Shown: positions 20,807-30,648 of the stretch, piece by piece | Position numbering within the stretch: position 1 is the first letter of the stretch | Layout of the letters: each line of letters begins with the position of its first letter | Source of the DNA: Cupriavidus taiwanensis | GTDB lineage: Bacteria > Pseudomonadota > Gammaproteobacteria > Burkholderiales > Burkholderiaceae | Length of the DNA: 64,000 nt | NCBI RefSeq assembly: GCF_900250115.1 | Contig: NZ_LT984804.1 | Span: forward strand, 821,301-885,300 | Reading direction: 5' to 3' | Made by a program: the position numbers and the translations under genes | Notes under the pieces: model-generated | What the model saw: the letters and a program-made list of their open reading frames with translations, nothing else | What the model was told of the DNA's origin: nothing | Database searches by the model: none

Positions 20807-22033
20807 CTAGGCCGCCCCGCGCAGGATCAGCCGCGAGCGCGCGAAGCCGGCATGCGTCTGCAGCGCCTGCATCAGCTGCGCGGATGGCGCGCGGTCGAGG
20901 TCGGTGACCACGTAGCCGGTGTGGCCGCGCGTCTGCAGATGCTGGCCGGTGATGTTGACGCCTTCCTGCGCCAGCAGCGTGTTGAGTGCGGCCAGCGCGC
21001 CGGGCGCGTTGCCGTGCACGTTGAGCAGGCGCGCCGGCGCATGCAGCGGGCCGGGATCGACCTCGGGGAAATTGACCGCGCCGATGGTGCCGCCGGTGGC
21101 CAGGAAGTGCGCGAGCTTGGCCGCGACCTCGGTGCCGATGTTCTCCTGTGCCTCTTCGGTGCTGCCGCCGACGTGCGGGGTCAGCAGCACGTTGGGCAGG
21201 TTCTGCAGTTCGCTGGTGAAGGGGTCCTGGTTGGTCTTGGGTTCTTCCGGGAACACGTCGATGGCCGCGCCGCCCAGCCGCTGCTCGCGCAGCGCCGCGG
21301 CCAGCGCGGCGATGTCGACCACGCTGCCGCGCGAGGCATTGATCAGGATCGCGCCCGGCTTGAAGGCGGCAAGGATGTTGGCATCGATCATGTTGCGCGT
21401 GCGCGGCGTGGCGGGCACGTGCAGCGTCACCACCTCGGCCTGCGACACCGCTTCTTCGAGCGAGCCGGCGGCGCGGGCCGAACCGTGCGAGAGCCGCGCG
21501 AGCACATCGTAATAGACCACGCGCATGCCCATCGATTCGGCCAGCACGCCGACCTGCGAGCCGATATTGCCGTAGCCGACGATGGCGATGGTCTTGCCGC
21601 GCGTCTCGAACGCGCCGGTGGCGCCCTTGGCCCATTTGCCGGCATGCGCCAGCGTGTTCTTCTCGGGGATCCGGCGCAGCAGCATCACCGCTTCGGCGAC
21701 CACCAGCTCGGCCACCGAACGGGTGTTGGAAAAGGGCGCGTTGAAAACCGGGATGCCGGCGGCGGTGGCGGCGTCGAGGTCGACCTGCGAGGTGCCGATG
21801 CAGAAGCAGCCGATCGAGAGCAGCCCGGGCGCGCTGCGGATATCGTCCGCGCGCAGGTGGGTGGCGGAGCGGATGCCGATCACGTCATGATCGGCCAGCA
21901 CCTGGCGCAGTTCGGCACCGGCCAGCGCGCCGGTGCGGCGCTCGACCTGCAGGCCGGCTTCGGCCAGCCGGGCGTTGGCGCTCTGGTGGATGTTCTCGAG
22001 CAGGATGGCTGTGGTCACGTCGGGTTTCCGCAT
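20807..22033 (-). CDS. serA: D-3-phosphoglycerate dehydrogenase
   Basis: First enzyme of serine synthesis. It oxidises 3-phosphoglycerate with NAD; some homologues also reduce 2-oxoglutarate. 408 residues, the E. coli length: substrate domain, NAD-binding AIVGYGNIGSQVGVLAESMG, the Arg and Glu active-site regions ASRGSVVDI and EEPKTNQDPF, catalytic His in LLTPHVGGSTEEAQENIG, and a C-terminal ACT domain (NVHGNAPGALAALNTLLAQE) for serine feedback. The MRKPDV start is chosen by homology length; an ATG 15 codons upstream is also in frame. Confidence 0.94.
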   Translation of the reverse strand: MRKPDVTTAILLENIHQSANARLAEAGLQVERRTGALAGAELRQVLADHDVIGIRSATHLRADDIRSAPGLLSIGCFCIGTSQVDLDAATAAGIPVFNAPFSNTRSVAELVVAEAVMLLRRIPEKNTLAHAGKWAKGATGAFETRGKTIAIVGYGNIGSQVGVLAESMGMRVVYYDVLARLSHGSARAAGSLEEAVSQAEVVTLHVPATPRTRNMIDANILAAFKPGAILINASRGSVVDIAALAAALREQRLGGAAIDVFPEEPKTNQDPFTSELQNLPNVLLTPHVGGSTEEAQENIGTEVAAKLAHFLATGGTIGAVNFPEVDPGPLHAPARLLNVHGNAPGALAALNTLLAQEGVNITGQHLQTRGHTGYVVTDLDRAPSAQLMQALQTHAGFARSRLILRGAA

Positions 22034-22132
22034 GGAGGGTTGGCGGGCATTGCCGCATCGCCTCCATTCTGCGCGCAAAACGGCGCCGGGGCCGGGGAGC
22101 CCCTGCTGCCGGCATTGGCACCGGCGGCGGCG

Positions 22133-22657
22133 TCAGCGCGCGCGGCGCGCGTCGCCGCCGAGCGGATCGACGATGATCATGGTCTGGCGCAACACGCCGG
22201 CATGGTCGAAGTAGCAACTGAAGTGCGCGGTCTGCAGGCCGTCCTTGTACATGCGCCAGGACCAGGCTTCGCGTTGCATCAACGGGTAATACTGCACCGG
22301 CTCGCGTGGCAGGCCGAAGTGCTGCTGCACGTCCTGCTTGGTCCAGACCCCGACCTCGGCGCGATAGATCTCGGCCTCGGTCAGCATCTGGCGGTAGCGG
22401 GTCAGCCTGCCCGCGGCGTCGAAATCGGCGGCGTAGACCTCATGGCCGAAGGGCTGCCGCGACCACAGCCAGCGGGTGGTGCCGTCGGCCAGGCGGTGGG
22501 TCTCGGTGGGCGGCCCGAAAGTCTGACGCACGGCACTTTCGGGGCTGCCTATCATCTGCCGGCCGGTCTGTTCCGGCTGCAGCGTGGCGCAGGCGCCGAG
22601 CAGGGCGGCCAGGCAAAAGAGGGCAAGGCGACGGCGGGGCAGGGACCGGGGTGGCAT
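22133..22657 (-). CDS. lipoprotein with SmpA/OmlA-like features
   Basis: 174 residues. MPPRSLPRRRLALFCLAALLGACATLQPEQ is a lipoprotein signal with lipobox LLGAC and the lipidated Cys near residue 24. The mature part has GSPESAVRQTFGPPTETHRLADGTTRWLW, the turn-rich layout seen in small outer-membrane lipoproteins of the BamE/OmlA fold, then FDAAGRLTRYRQMLTEAEI. No precise function can be given. It is a single-gene unit between serA and another lipoprotein. Confidence 0.7.
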   Translation of the reverse strand: MPPRSLPRRRLALFCLAALLGACATLQPEQTGRQMIGSPESAVRQTFGPPTETHRLADGTTRWLWSRQPFGHEVYAADFDAAGRLTRYRQMLTEAEIYRAEVGVWTKQDVQQHFGLPREPVQYYPLMQREAWSWRMYKDGLQTAHFSCYFDHAGVLRQTMIIVDPLGGDARRAR

Positions 22658-22736
22658 GGCGCGCTCCTGCAGGAAGGGATGTCCGCAGCCGCCATTGTCC
22701 GGCTGCCGGCCCGGCCGGTGCAACCCCCGGGCCGGC

Positions 22737-22931
22737 TTAGCAGCGGCCCTTCTTGGCCTGTCCCGGGGGGCAGAATGACTCGTTGCCGTACGGGTCGACG
22801 CGGCAGTTGCCTTTCTTGGCCTGTCCCGGCGGACAGCCCTGCGGGCCGTCGCCGTAGGTGTCGTAAGGGGCGACCACGCAGCCGCCGAGCAGCGCGCTGC
22901 ACGCGACCAGAAGGGCCAGGACGGATTTCAT
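22737..22931 (-). CDS. small lipoprotein with two CPPGQAKKGxC repeats
   Basis: 64 residues: signal MKSVLALLVACSALLGGCVV with lipobox LLGGC, then a short mature chain holding two copies of CPPGQAKKG(N/R)C, 23 residues apart. The paired cysteines and lysines suggest small disulfide loops, but no function is known to me. AAGGAG precedes the ATG. Confidence 0.7.
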   Translation of the reverse strand: MKSVLALLVACSALLGGCVVAPYDTYGDGPQGCPPGQAKKGNCRVDPYGNESFCPPGQAKKGRC

Positions 22932-23042
22932 TGCATTCTCCTTGTTGTGGGGGATTCCAATTGCGACAGGAGAATAGATTGTGCCAGCGCCGTTGTCTGT
23001 AAGGAATCGTGAAGACCGCGGCGCCGGGGCAACAGCGGGCGG

Positions 23043-25499
23043 CTACATCCGCAGCACCACCCCCAGCCAGACGCTGCGCGGCGCTCCCGGCGCCACGAAC
23101 AGGGCGCTGGCGGCATCGCCCGGGGCCACGTGCGGCCGCACCAGGCTGCCCCCGGGAAACACATCGTTGGCGATCTGGCCGTAGGTCTGGTAGCGCCGGT
23201 CGAGCAGGTTGGCCACGCGCGCGTAGATCTCGAAGCGCTTGCTGACCTGATACGCCGCGCGCAGGTTGATGGTGGCGTAGCCGGGCGTGCTCCAGTCGGC
23301 GGCCTGCGGCGCTGCGCCCGGCTGCGGGTCGCTGCGCAGGCCGTCCTCGTTGCCGCTGGAGACCGAGCCCGACACCGCCACCAGGTCGGCGCCCAGCACC
23401 AGCCCGGCCAGCGCCTGCCAGTCGGCGCCCAGCTTGAGCGTATGGCGCGGCAGTCCGGCCATGCGCATGCCCGGACGGATATCGATGGTGCGTTCGCCCG
23501 CGGCCAGCGCGCCGGCGGCCTGGTAGGTGGCCTGCAGGTAGCTGTAGGCCAGCCGCAGCGTCACCGCGCCGAGGCGGTGGCGCGCGGCGAGGTCGAGCCC
23601 CTGGTTGCGGGTGCGGTCGAAGTTGGCGAAGTAGCCGAGCTGGGTATTCGGTGCGCGCACGAACAGGATGTCGTCGTGGTTGTCGATGCGATAGAGCGAC
23701 GCCGTGACCTCGGTGTGCTCGCGCGGTTGCCAGCGCACGCCGGCCTCGAACGAATGCGACACCACCTGCTTCAGGTAGGGATCGGCCTGCAGTCCCGCCG
23801 GCAGCCGGCAGGGCCGTTCCGGGTCGGCGCAGCCCAGCTCGAGCACGGTCGGTACGCGGTTGTTCTGCGCATAGCCGCCGAATACCGTGACGCCGCCGCC
23901 CAGCTTCTGCGCCAGCCCCAGCGCCGGGTTGAGGCGGCGATAAGTAAAGCTCTCGCGCGGCTGCTCGCTGCCGTCGCTGTTGCGCAGCGTATTGCTCACG
24001 GTGACGTGGTTCCAGCGCGCCGAGGCGGTGAGGAAGGTGGTGGGCGTCAGCGACCAGGTATCGGACAGGTACAGGCCGAGCGTGCGCGCGTTGCCACTGA
24101 CGCCGGAGAACAGGGCATTGGCCTCGGCAGGATCGGCGACCACGCCGCGGTCGTCGGTGAAGCTGCCGGGTTGTGCGTATTGCGAATAGGTGAGGCGGCT
24201 GCGGTCGAGCGTCAGGCCGGCATTGAGCACGTGGTGCTCGCCCTCCCGCGCCAGGCTCAGCGCCATGCCGACGGTCTGCTGGCGCATATGGCTGGTGTTG
24301 AGCACGGCCGGGTGCAGCGCCGCGCCTGCGGCGCGGGTCATGCCGCAGTCGGCGCCGCGCGGGCTGCCGTCGGCGTTGAAGCCGCCTTCGCAGTTTTCGG
24401 CATAGGCCTCGTAGTCCGGGTTGACGTCGCCGTTGGCGGTGTCGCGGCGGCTGTTGCGCACATAGGCCAGCGCCGCCACGCTGGTCGTGTCGTCGAACCA
24501 GTGGCGGCCGTTGAGCGCGGCCTGCGTGACCAGGTTGCGGGTCTGGTCGGGATAGGTGTAGACCGCGCGCGGGTTGGACTGGTACAGCTCCGGCACCGTG
24601 CCGCCATCATCGCCGGCACGATAGCTGGGCACCAGGCCATTGCCGGTCAGCGTGCTGCGCCCGTGCAGCAGCGAGACGTCCCAGCTGCTGCTGGCGCCGG
24701 CGTAGCCCGCCTTGGCGAAGCCATTGCCGAGCCGGCCCTCGGAATGGTCGCGCCAGCCGTGCTCCTGGAACAGCGTGCCGGCGGCGAAGGCGTGCCAGCC
24801 GCCGTCGCTGCGCACGCCGGCGGACAGGTCGGCACGCTTGCGCGCATGGCTGCCGTAGGACAAGTCGGCGCTGAAGCCGGGCGAGTCCAGCCCGGATCGC
24901 GTGGTCATGGCGAGCGCGCCGCCAAGCGAGTTGAGGCCGTAGGCGGGGTTGGCGCTGGACACCAGCGACGCGCTCGCCAGCGCCGCCTCCGGGATCATGT
25001 CCCAGCTGACCACGTCGCCGAAGGGCTCGTTGACGCGGATCCCGTCCAGGTATACCGACAGCCCCTGCGGCACGCCGGGGATCGACGAGGCGCGGAAGCC
25101 GCGGTAGGTGATGTCGGTCTGGAACGGGCTGCCCTGGATGTCATTGACGTTGACGCCGGCGAGGTGGCGGTTCAGGTAGTCGGCCAGGTTGCCGGCGCGC
25201 GCGCCGCCGAGGTCGCTGCCGCGCACGGTCTGCACGGTGTAGGGCACCAGGTCGCTGGCGACGCCGATGCCGGGCAGCGGCGCGGCGGCCACCACCAGCA
25301 CCTCGGGCAACAGCGCAGTGTCCCGGTTTGGCGCAGCAGTGTCCTGTTGCGCCACAGCGGCGCGCTGGCACAGCAGCGTGATCAGCGCGGACAGCACCGC
25401 GGCCGGCGTGCCGGCGCGCCAACGCGGGCGGGCCGCGCCGGCGCGCGGCGATCGGGATGTCCGCTGGCCTGGCGGCGCAGGGCGCGGGAGGGCTGGCAT
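23043..25499 (-). CDS. TonB-dependent outer-membrane receptor of the quinoprotein island
   Basis: 818 residues. An Arg/Pro-rich N-terminus and a hydrophobic segment end at AAVAQQ. The plug domain follows (LPEVLVVAAAPLPG, VNVNDIQGSPFQTDITYRGF, GLSVYLDGIRVNEPFGDVVSWDMIP). A 22-strand barrel runs to FEIYARVANLLDRRYQTYGQ and SVWLGVVLRM. Its ligand is not shown by the sequence. It is divergent from an operon with lut/ped-like ABC transporter genes and shares their sigma-54 control region, so a lanthanide-chelator receptor is a reasonable guess. PQQ or siderophore uptake are alternatives; its closest relatives may be general Oar- or CirA-like receptors. Confidence 0.85.
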   Translation of the reverse strand: MPALPRPAPPGQRTSRSPRAGAARPRWRAGTPAAVLSALITLLCQRAAVAQQDTAAPNRDTALLPEVLVVAAAPLPGIGVASDLVPYTVQTVRGSDLGGARAGNLADYLNRHLAGVNVNDIQGSPFQTDITYRGFRASSIPGVPQGLSVYLDGIRVNEPFGDVVSWDMIPEAALASASLVSSANPAYGLNSLGGALAMTTRSGLDSPGFSADLSYGSHARKRADLSAGVRSDGGWHAFAAGTLFQEHGWRDHSEGRLGNGFAKAGYAGASSSWDVSLLHGRSTLTGNGLVPSYRAGDDGGTVPELYQSNPRAVYTYPDQTRNLVTQAALNGRHWFDDTTSVAALAYVRNSRRDTANGDVNPDYEAYAENCEGGFNADGSPRGADCGMTRAAGAALHPAVLNTSHMRQQTVGMALSLAREGEHHVLNAGLTLDRSRLTYSQYAQPGSFTDDRGVVADPAEANALFSGVSGNARTLGLYLSDTWSLTPTTFLTASARWNHVTVSNTLRNSDGSEQPRESFTYRRLNPALGLAQKLGGGVTVFGGYAQNNRVPTVLELGCADPERPCRLPAGLQADPYLKQVVSHSFEAGVRWQPREHTEVTASLYRIDNHDDILFVRAPNTQLGYFANFDRTRNQGLDLAARHRLGAVTLRLAYSYLQATYQAAGALAAGERTIDIRPGMRMAGLPRHTLKLGADWQALAGLVLGADLVAVSGSVSSGNEDGLRSDPQPGAAPQAADWSTPGYATINLRAAYQVSKRFEIYARVANLLDRRYQTYGQIANDVFPGGSLVRPHVAPGDAASALFVAPGAPRSVWLGVVLRM

Positions 25500-25563
25500 G
25501 GTCGGTCTCCTCGGGATAGGTGGCGCATGCCTGCATCGGGCCGCGCCTGTCGGCAGCGCTTCA

Positions 25564-25577
25564 GCAGTTTTCGTACC
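25564..25577 (-). promoter_or_regulatory. putative sigma-54 promoter of the TonB receptor gene
   Basis: On the minus strand GGTACG-AAAA-CTGC gives GG and GC separated by exactly 10 bases (top strand GC 564-565, CC 576-577). It lies about 65 bases upstream of the receptor start. The -12 element is CTGC instead of TTGC, so it is the weakest of the five such promoters in the island. Confidence 0.45.
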
Positions 25578-25643
25578 GTGCCGCGCATGGTGGCGGGGCC
25601 GGGCGGGCGGCGCTGCACCGGGCCGCGGCGCGGGCCGGCGCCC

Positions 25644-25703
25644 TGTCACAAAACAGGACAGTCGGGCGTTGCTGCGAGCGGGCCGGTGTTTCATCACGGC
25701 ACA
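25644..25703. promoter_or_regulatory. two candidate activator sites between the TonB receptor and the transporter operon
   Basis: TGTCACAAAACAGGACA at 25644-25660 and TGTTTCATCACGGCACA at 25687-25703 both fit TGTNNC-N5-(G/A)G(G/C)ACA. They are 43 bases apart (four helical turns). They lie 114-173 bases upstream of the plus-strand sigma-54 promoter and 67-140 bases upstream of the minus-strand one, the normal range for an enhancer-binding activator. Two further copies (inverse orientation, 21 bases apart) lie at 25319-25335 and 25340-25356 inside the receptor gene. Confidence 0.55.
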
Positions 25704-25815
25704 GTGCGGCGCGGCGCATCGCAGCACGCGTCGCTGCGAGGGAGGCGGGCCGGAGCCGTGCAGCGCCGGCCCGGCAAGGTCCGCGCGGATGCGGCATGCC
25801 GTGCTGCATCGCACC

Positions 25816-25830
25816 TGGTATCGGCCTTGC
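25816..25830 (+). promoter_or_regulatory. sigma-54 promoter of the transporter/carrier operon
   Basis: TGGTATCGGCCTTGC has GG (817-818) and GC (829-830) separated by 10 bases and the TTGC form of the -12 element. The expected start site is near 25842, about 28 bases before the ATG at 25870. It closely resembles the promoters at 32534-32548 and 42636-42650. Confidence 0.65.
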
Positions 25831-25869
25831 TCTGTCACACCGCATCCCAACCCGGTCCGGTGCTGCGCC

Positions 25870-26849
25870 ATGTTCCGTTGCCTTGCCTGCCTGCTGTCGC
25901 TGTGCCTCGGCCTGATGCCGGCGGGCTGCGCGCGGGCCGAGGGCGCATCCGCCTATCCGTCGCGTCCGGTCACGCTGGTGGTGCCGTGGCCGGCCGGCGG
26001 CGCCACCGATATCTCGATGCGGATCCTGGCCGAGCTGGCCGGGCGCGAACTGGGGCAGCCGATCGTGGTGGAGAATCGCCCAGGCGCCGGCGGCACGCTG
26101 GTGGGCGGCCTGCTCGCCGCGGCGCGGCCGGACGGCTACACCATCGGCCAGCTGCCGCTGACGGTGTACCGGTTCCCGCACCAGCAGAAGACGGCGTGGC
26201 AGCCGCTGCGCGACATCCAGCCGGTGCTGATGATCTCGGGCTATACCTTCGGCATCGTGGTGCCCGCCGACAGCCCGTGGCGCTCGCTGCGCGAGCTGAT
26301 TGCCTGGGGCCGCGCGCATCCGGGGCAGCTCACCGTGGGCTCCACCGGCATCGGCACCACCGCGCACCTGGCGATGGAGGACGTGCTCGGCCGCAGTGGC
26401 GTGCGCTACGTGCACGTGCCGTACCATGGCACCGCCGACCAGATGCTGGCGGTGGCCAACGGCTCGCTGATGGCCGGAGTCAATTCCACCGGCTTCGCGC
26501 CTTTCGTCGAGACCGGCAAGCTGCGCCTGCTGGCGGTGTTCAGCGCGCAGCGTTCGGCGCGCTGGCCCGAGGTGCCGACCGTGGCCGAGCTGGGCTTCGC
26601 CGATGCGGTCCACAACTCGCCTTATGGCATCGGCGTGCCGCGCGGCACCGATGCGGCCATCGTCAGGCGGCTGCACGACGCCTTCCGCGCCGCCATGCAG
26701 CAGCCGCGCCATCTCGCCGAGCTGGCCCGCTACGACCAGGAGCTGACTTACCTGGGCACCGCGCAATACGAAGCGTTTCTGCGCCAGGCCTGGGAGGCCG
26801 AACGCGCCTTTGCCGAGCGCGCCGGCACGGCGCGGGCGAAGGAGCAGCT

Positions 26850-26853
<4 letters not shown>
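25870..26853 (+). CDS. tripartite tricarboxylate-type (Bug) periplasmic binding protein
   Basis: 327 residues with a signal peptide (CLACLLSLCLGLMPAGCARAEG; the Cys could also make it a lipoprotein). Bug-family core: YPSRPVTLVVPWPAGGATDISMRI, ENRPGAGGTLVGGLLAAARPDGYTI, VGSTGIGTTAHLAMEDVL, RYVHVPYHGTADQMLAVANG. Bug proteins normally serve TctAB permeases or are orphans. Here the gene heads an operon with an ABC transporter and overlaps the ATPase start by 4 bases, so it may bind the operon's ligand or a carboxylate. The ligand is unknown. Confidence 0.88.
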
Positions 26854-27625
<772 letters not shown>

Positions 27626-27629
<4 letters not shown>

Positions 27630-28642
27630 AGCCGATGCCATCCCCCGCCTGGCTTGCCGGCACCTGGCTGCTCGCCACCGCGTTGCTGGTTGCGGCCGGC
27701 CTGGCCGAGGGCGCGCCGGGCGCCGCCCGCGCCGCCACCGGCCAGGTCTTTGTCTCCAGCGAAAAGGACGACGCGCTGACCGCCTACGATGCCGGCAGCG
27801 GCCAGCAGCTGGCGGCATGGCGCCAGTGCCGGCGGCCGCGCCATCTGCAGCTGTCACCGGATCGCGCGCGGCTGTACGTGGCCTGCAGCGACGACCACCG
27901 CGTCGACGTGGTCGACGTGGCGACGCGCAAGACCGTGGCGTCGCTGCCGGTGGGCGACGATCCGGAACTGTTCGACCTGAGCCAGGACGGCCGCACCCTC
28001 TACGTGTCGAACGAAGAGGACGCGCTGCTGTCGGCCTACGACACCGGTTCCGGCAAGCGCGTGTTCGCGGTGGCGGTGGGCGAAGAACCCGAAGGCGTCA
28101 GGGTCAGCGCGGACGGACGCCAGGTGTACGTGGCCTCCGAGGTGGCCAACCTGGTCCATGTGGTCGACGTCGCCACGCGCAAGGTGGTGCGCAATATCCG
28201 CGTCGGCAACCGGCCGCGCCGGCTGCTGCTGGTGCGCGGCGGCAAGGAGCTGTGGGTCTCCAACGAGCTGTCGGCCAGCGTCAGCGTGATCCGCACCGAT
28301 ACGCTGGAAGTGGTCCAGACCATTGCCTTCGCGCCGCGCGGCATGCGCCCCGAGGACGTGACCCCGGTCGGGATGGCGGCGCGCAGCGACGGCAGCCACG
28401 CCTACATCGGCCTGGGCCGCGCCAACCACGTCGCGGTGGTGGAGGTGGCGTCGCGCCGCGTGCAGGACTACGTGCTGGTGGGGCGGCGCGCCTGGGGGCT
28501 GGCGCTGAGCCGCGACAACGCGCGGCTCTACGTTGCCAACGGGTTGTCCGACGATGTCAGCGTGGTCGACACCGCCAGCCGCAAGGCGGTGGCCACGCTC
28601 AGGGCGGGCCGCGTGCCGCATTCGGTGGCGATCGATGACTGA
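27626..28642 (+). CDS. periplasmic YVTN-type beta-propeller protein (PedA2/LutD-like)
   Basis: 338 residues: signal peptide to about residue 37, then about seven repeats of the YVTN type (RLYVACSDDHRVDVVDVATRKTV, TLYVSNEEDALLSAYDTGSGK, QVYVASEVANLVHVVDVATRKVV, ELWVSNELSASVSVIRTDTLEVV, RLYVANGLSDDVSVVDTASRKAV). Such propellers sit beside PQQ-linked ABC transporters. The role is unknown; metal or cofactor binding is possible. It overlaps the ATPase gene by 4 bases and the next gene by 8. Confidence 0.9.
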
Positions 28643-29813
28643 GCGCGCGCTGGCGCTGCCGGCCCTCATGCTGGCGCTGGCGCTGGCGGCGCCGCTGCAC
28701 GCCGCGGAGGTGCGCGTGGCGGTGGTGTCGCTGGCCGACGATGCCCGCCATGCGCCGCGGCGCCTGGCGCAGCGCTATCCCGACCAGCCGCACGGCCGCG
28801 CGCTCGACGGCGCGCAGGTGGCGGCGGCGGAAGCGCGCTTTGCGCTCGAGGCCGCGGGCCAGTCGCTGCGGCTCGAGGCGCAGCAGGCCCGCAGCGAAGC
28901 CGAGGTGGCCACGCTGGTCGCGGCGCTGGCGCGCCAGGGCACGCGCTTTATCCTGCTGGACCTCCCGCCGGCTTCGGTCCGGGCCGCGGCGGGCGCGGTC
29001 AGGCCGGGCGAGGCGCTGCTGTTCAATGTCTCGGCCGACGACGATGGCTTGCGCGGCGCCGGCTGCGCGCCGGTGCTGCTGCATACGCTGCCGAGCATGC
29101 GCATGCGCGCCGACGCGCTGATGCAATACCTGGCCGCGCGCAAGTGGCGCCGCGCGCTGCTGCTGAGCGGGCCGTCGCCGGCCGATGCCGCGCAGCGCGA
29201 CGCGCTGGTGGGCGCGGCGCGGCGCTTCGGCATCGCCTGGAGCGCGCAGCGGGCGTTCCGGCTGTCGAATGATCCGCGCGAGCGCGACCAGGCCAATGTC
29301 AGGCTGCTGACCGCTGGCGCCGACTACGACGTGGTGGTGGTGGCCGACGCCGATGGCGAGTTCGCGCGCGGCCTGCCCTATGCCACGCAGTTGCCGCGCC
29401 CGGTGGTGGGCGCCAGCGGCCTGGGCGCGCAGGCCTGGCACTGGGCCTGGGAGCGCAACGGCGGGCCCCAGCTCAACCGGCGCTTCGCGCGCGCCGCGGG
29501 CCGGCCCATGACCGGCTACGACTGGGCCGCGTGGGTCGCGGTCAAGGCCATTGCCGAGAGCGTGGTGCGGCAGCCCGCCGGCTTTGCCGCGCAGGCGCAG
29601 GCGCTGGGCGCGGGACAGGTGGTGGTGGACGGCTTCAAGGGTCCGCCGCTGTCGTTCCGGCGCTGGGACCGCCAGCTGCGCCAGCCGCTGCTGCTGGCGC
29701 ACCCGGACGGCGTGGTCGGCACCGCGCCGGCCGACGGCGTGCTGCATCCGAAGAACAACCTCGACACCCTGGGCGCCGACGAAGCCGACACGGCGTGCCG
29801 CGCCCCGACCTGA
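28635..29813 (+). CDS. ABC-type periplasmic binding protein of the PQQ-alcohol-dehydrogenase system (LutA-like)
   Basis: 392 residues with a signal peptide (ALALPALMLALALAAPLHAAE). The fold resembles branched-chain amino-acid type binding proteins (LLFNVSADDDGLRG, VLLHTLPSMRMRADALMQYLAARKW, DYDVVVVADADGEFARGLPY, PMTGYDWAAWVAVKAIAESV). It matches the protein family defined by position next to PQQ-dependent alcohol dehydrogenases. In Methylorubrum the related LutA is needed for lanthanide transport; here that is inference. Confidence 0.85.
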   Translation: MTERALALPALMLALALAAPLHAAEVRVAVVSLADDARHAPRRLAQRYPDQPHGRALDGAQVAAAEARFALEAAGQSLRLEAQQARSEAEVATLVAALARQGTRFILLDLPPASVRAAAGAVRPGEALLFNVSADDDGLRGAGCAPVLLHTLPSMRMRADALMQYLAARKWRRALLLSGPSPADAAQRDALVGAARRFGIAWSAQRAFRLSNDPRERDQANVRLLTAGADYDVVVVADADGEFARGLPYATQLPRPVVGASGLGAQAWHWAWERNGGPQLNRRFARAAGRPMTGYDWAAWVAVKAIAESVVRQPAGFAAQAQALGAGQVVVDGFKGPPLSFRRWDRQLRQPLLLAHPDGVVGTAPADGVLHPKNNLDTLGADEADTACRAPT

Positions 29814-29817
29814 CACC

Positions 29818-30648
29818 ATGACCATGCCCGCCACCATGCCTCCGTTGATGCGCCATCGCTGGCGCGCGCTGCGCGCAGTCTGCGGCCGCGAGCTGCGCAA
29901 GTACCTGCGCCAGCCCGGGCGGCTGCTGTCGTCGCTGGTGCGCCCGCTGCTCTGGCTGCTGGTGTTTGCCGCGGGCTTCCAGAACGCGCTGGGGGTCGCG
30001 ATCGCGCCGCCGTACGACACCTATATCGAATACCAGGTCTATGTCGCGCCCGGGCTGCTGGGCATGATCGCGCTATTCAACGGCATGCAGTCGTCGCTGG
30101 CGATGGTGTACGACCGCGAGATGGGCGTGATGCGGCTGCTGCTGACTGCGCCGCTGCCGCGCGGCTGGCTGCTGGGCTGCAAGCTGGCGGCGGGCACGCT
30201 GCTGTCGCTGCTGCAGATGGCGGTGTTCCTGCTGGTGGCGGCGGGCTTCGGCATCCGCTTCGCGCCGCTGCACCTGCTGGCCGGCCTGGGCGCGATGACG
30301 CTGGCCGCGCTGATGCTGGGCGCGCTCGGCCTGCTGCTGTCGGTCCACGTGCGCCAGCTGGAGAACTTTGCCGGCACCATGAACTTCGTTATCTTCCCGA
30401 TGTTCTTCGTCAGCTCGGCGCTGTATCCGCTGTGGCGCCTGCAGGAGTCTGGCGCCGAGGCGGTGTACCAGCTGGCGCGGCTGAACCCGTTCACGCATGC
30501 GGTCGAGGCGATCCGCTTTGCGCTGTACGGGCAACTGGCGCCGCACAGCCTGGCCATCGTCGCGGCCAGCGCGGTGGTGTGTTTCGCGCTGGCGCTGCGT
30601 GGCTATGACCCGCAGCGCGGCATGGCGCGGCGCGGACAGCCGGCATGA
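29818..30648 (+). CDS. ABC-2 type permease of the PQQ-alcohol-dehydrogenase system (PedB/LutF-like)
   Basis: 276 residues, six predicted membrane helices. The ABC-2 pattern is seen in VCGRELRKYLRQPGRLLSSLVRPLLWLLVF, LFNGMQSSLAMVYDREMGVMRLLLTAPLP and FVIFPMFFVSSALYPLW, ending with NPFTHAVEAIRFALYG. ABC-2 permeases often export, so the direction of transport in this family is a real question. It starts 4 bases after the binding-protein stop and overlaps the next gene by 4. Confidence 0.9.
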   Translation: MTMPATMPPLMRHRWRALRAVCGRELRKYLRQPGRLLSSLVRPLLWLLVFAAGFQNALGVAIAPPYDTYIEYQVYVAPGLLGMIALFNGMQSSLAMVYDREMGVMRLLLTAPLPRGWLLGCKLAAGTLLSLLQMAVFLLVAAGFGIRFAPLHLLAGLGAMTLAALMLGALGLLLSVHVRQLENFAGTMNFVIFPMFFVSSALYPLWRLQESGAEAVYQLARLNPFTHAVEAIRFALYGQLAPHSLAIVAASAVVCFALALRGYDPQRGMARRGQPA

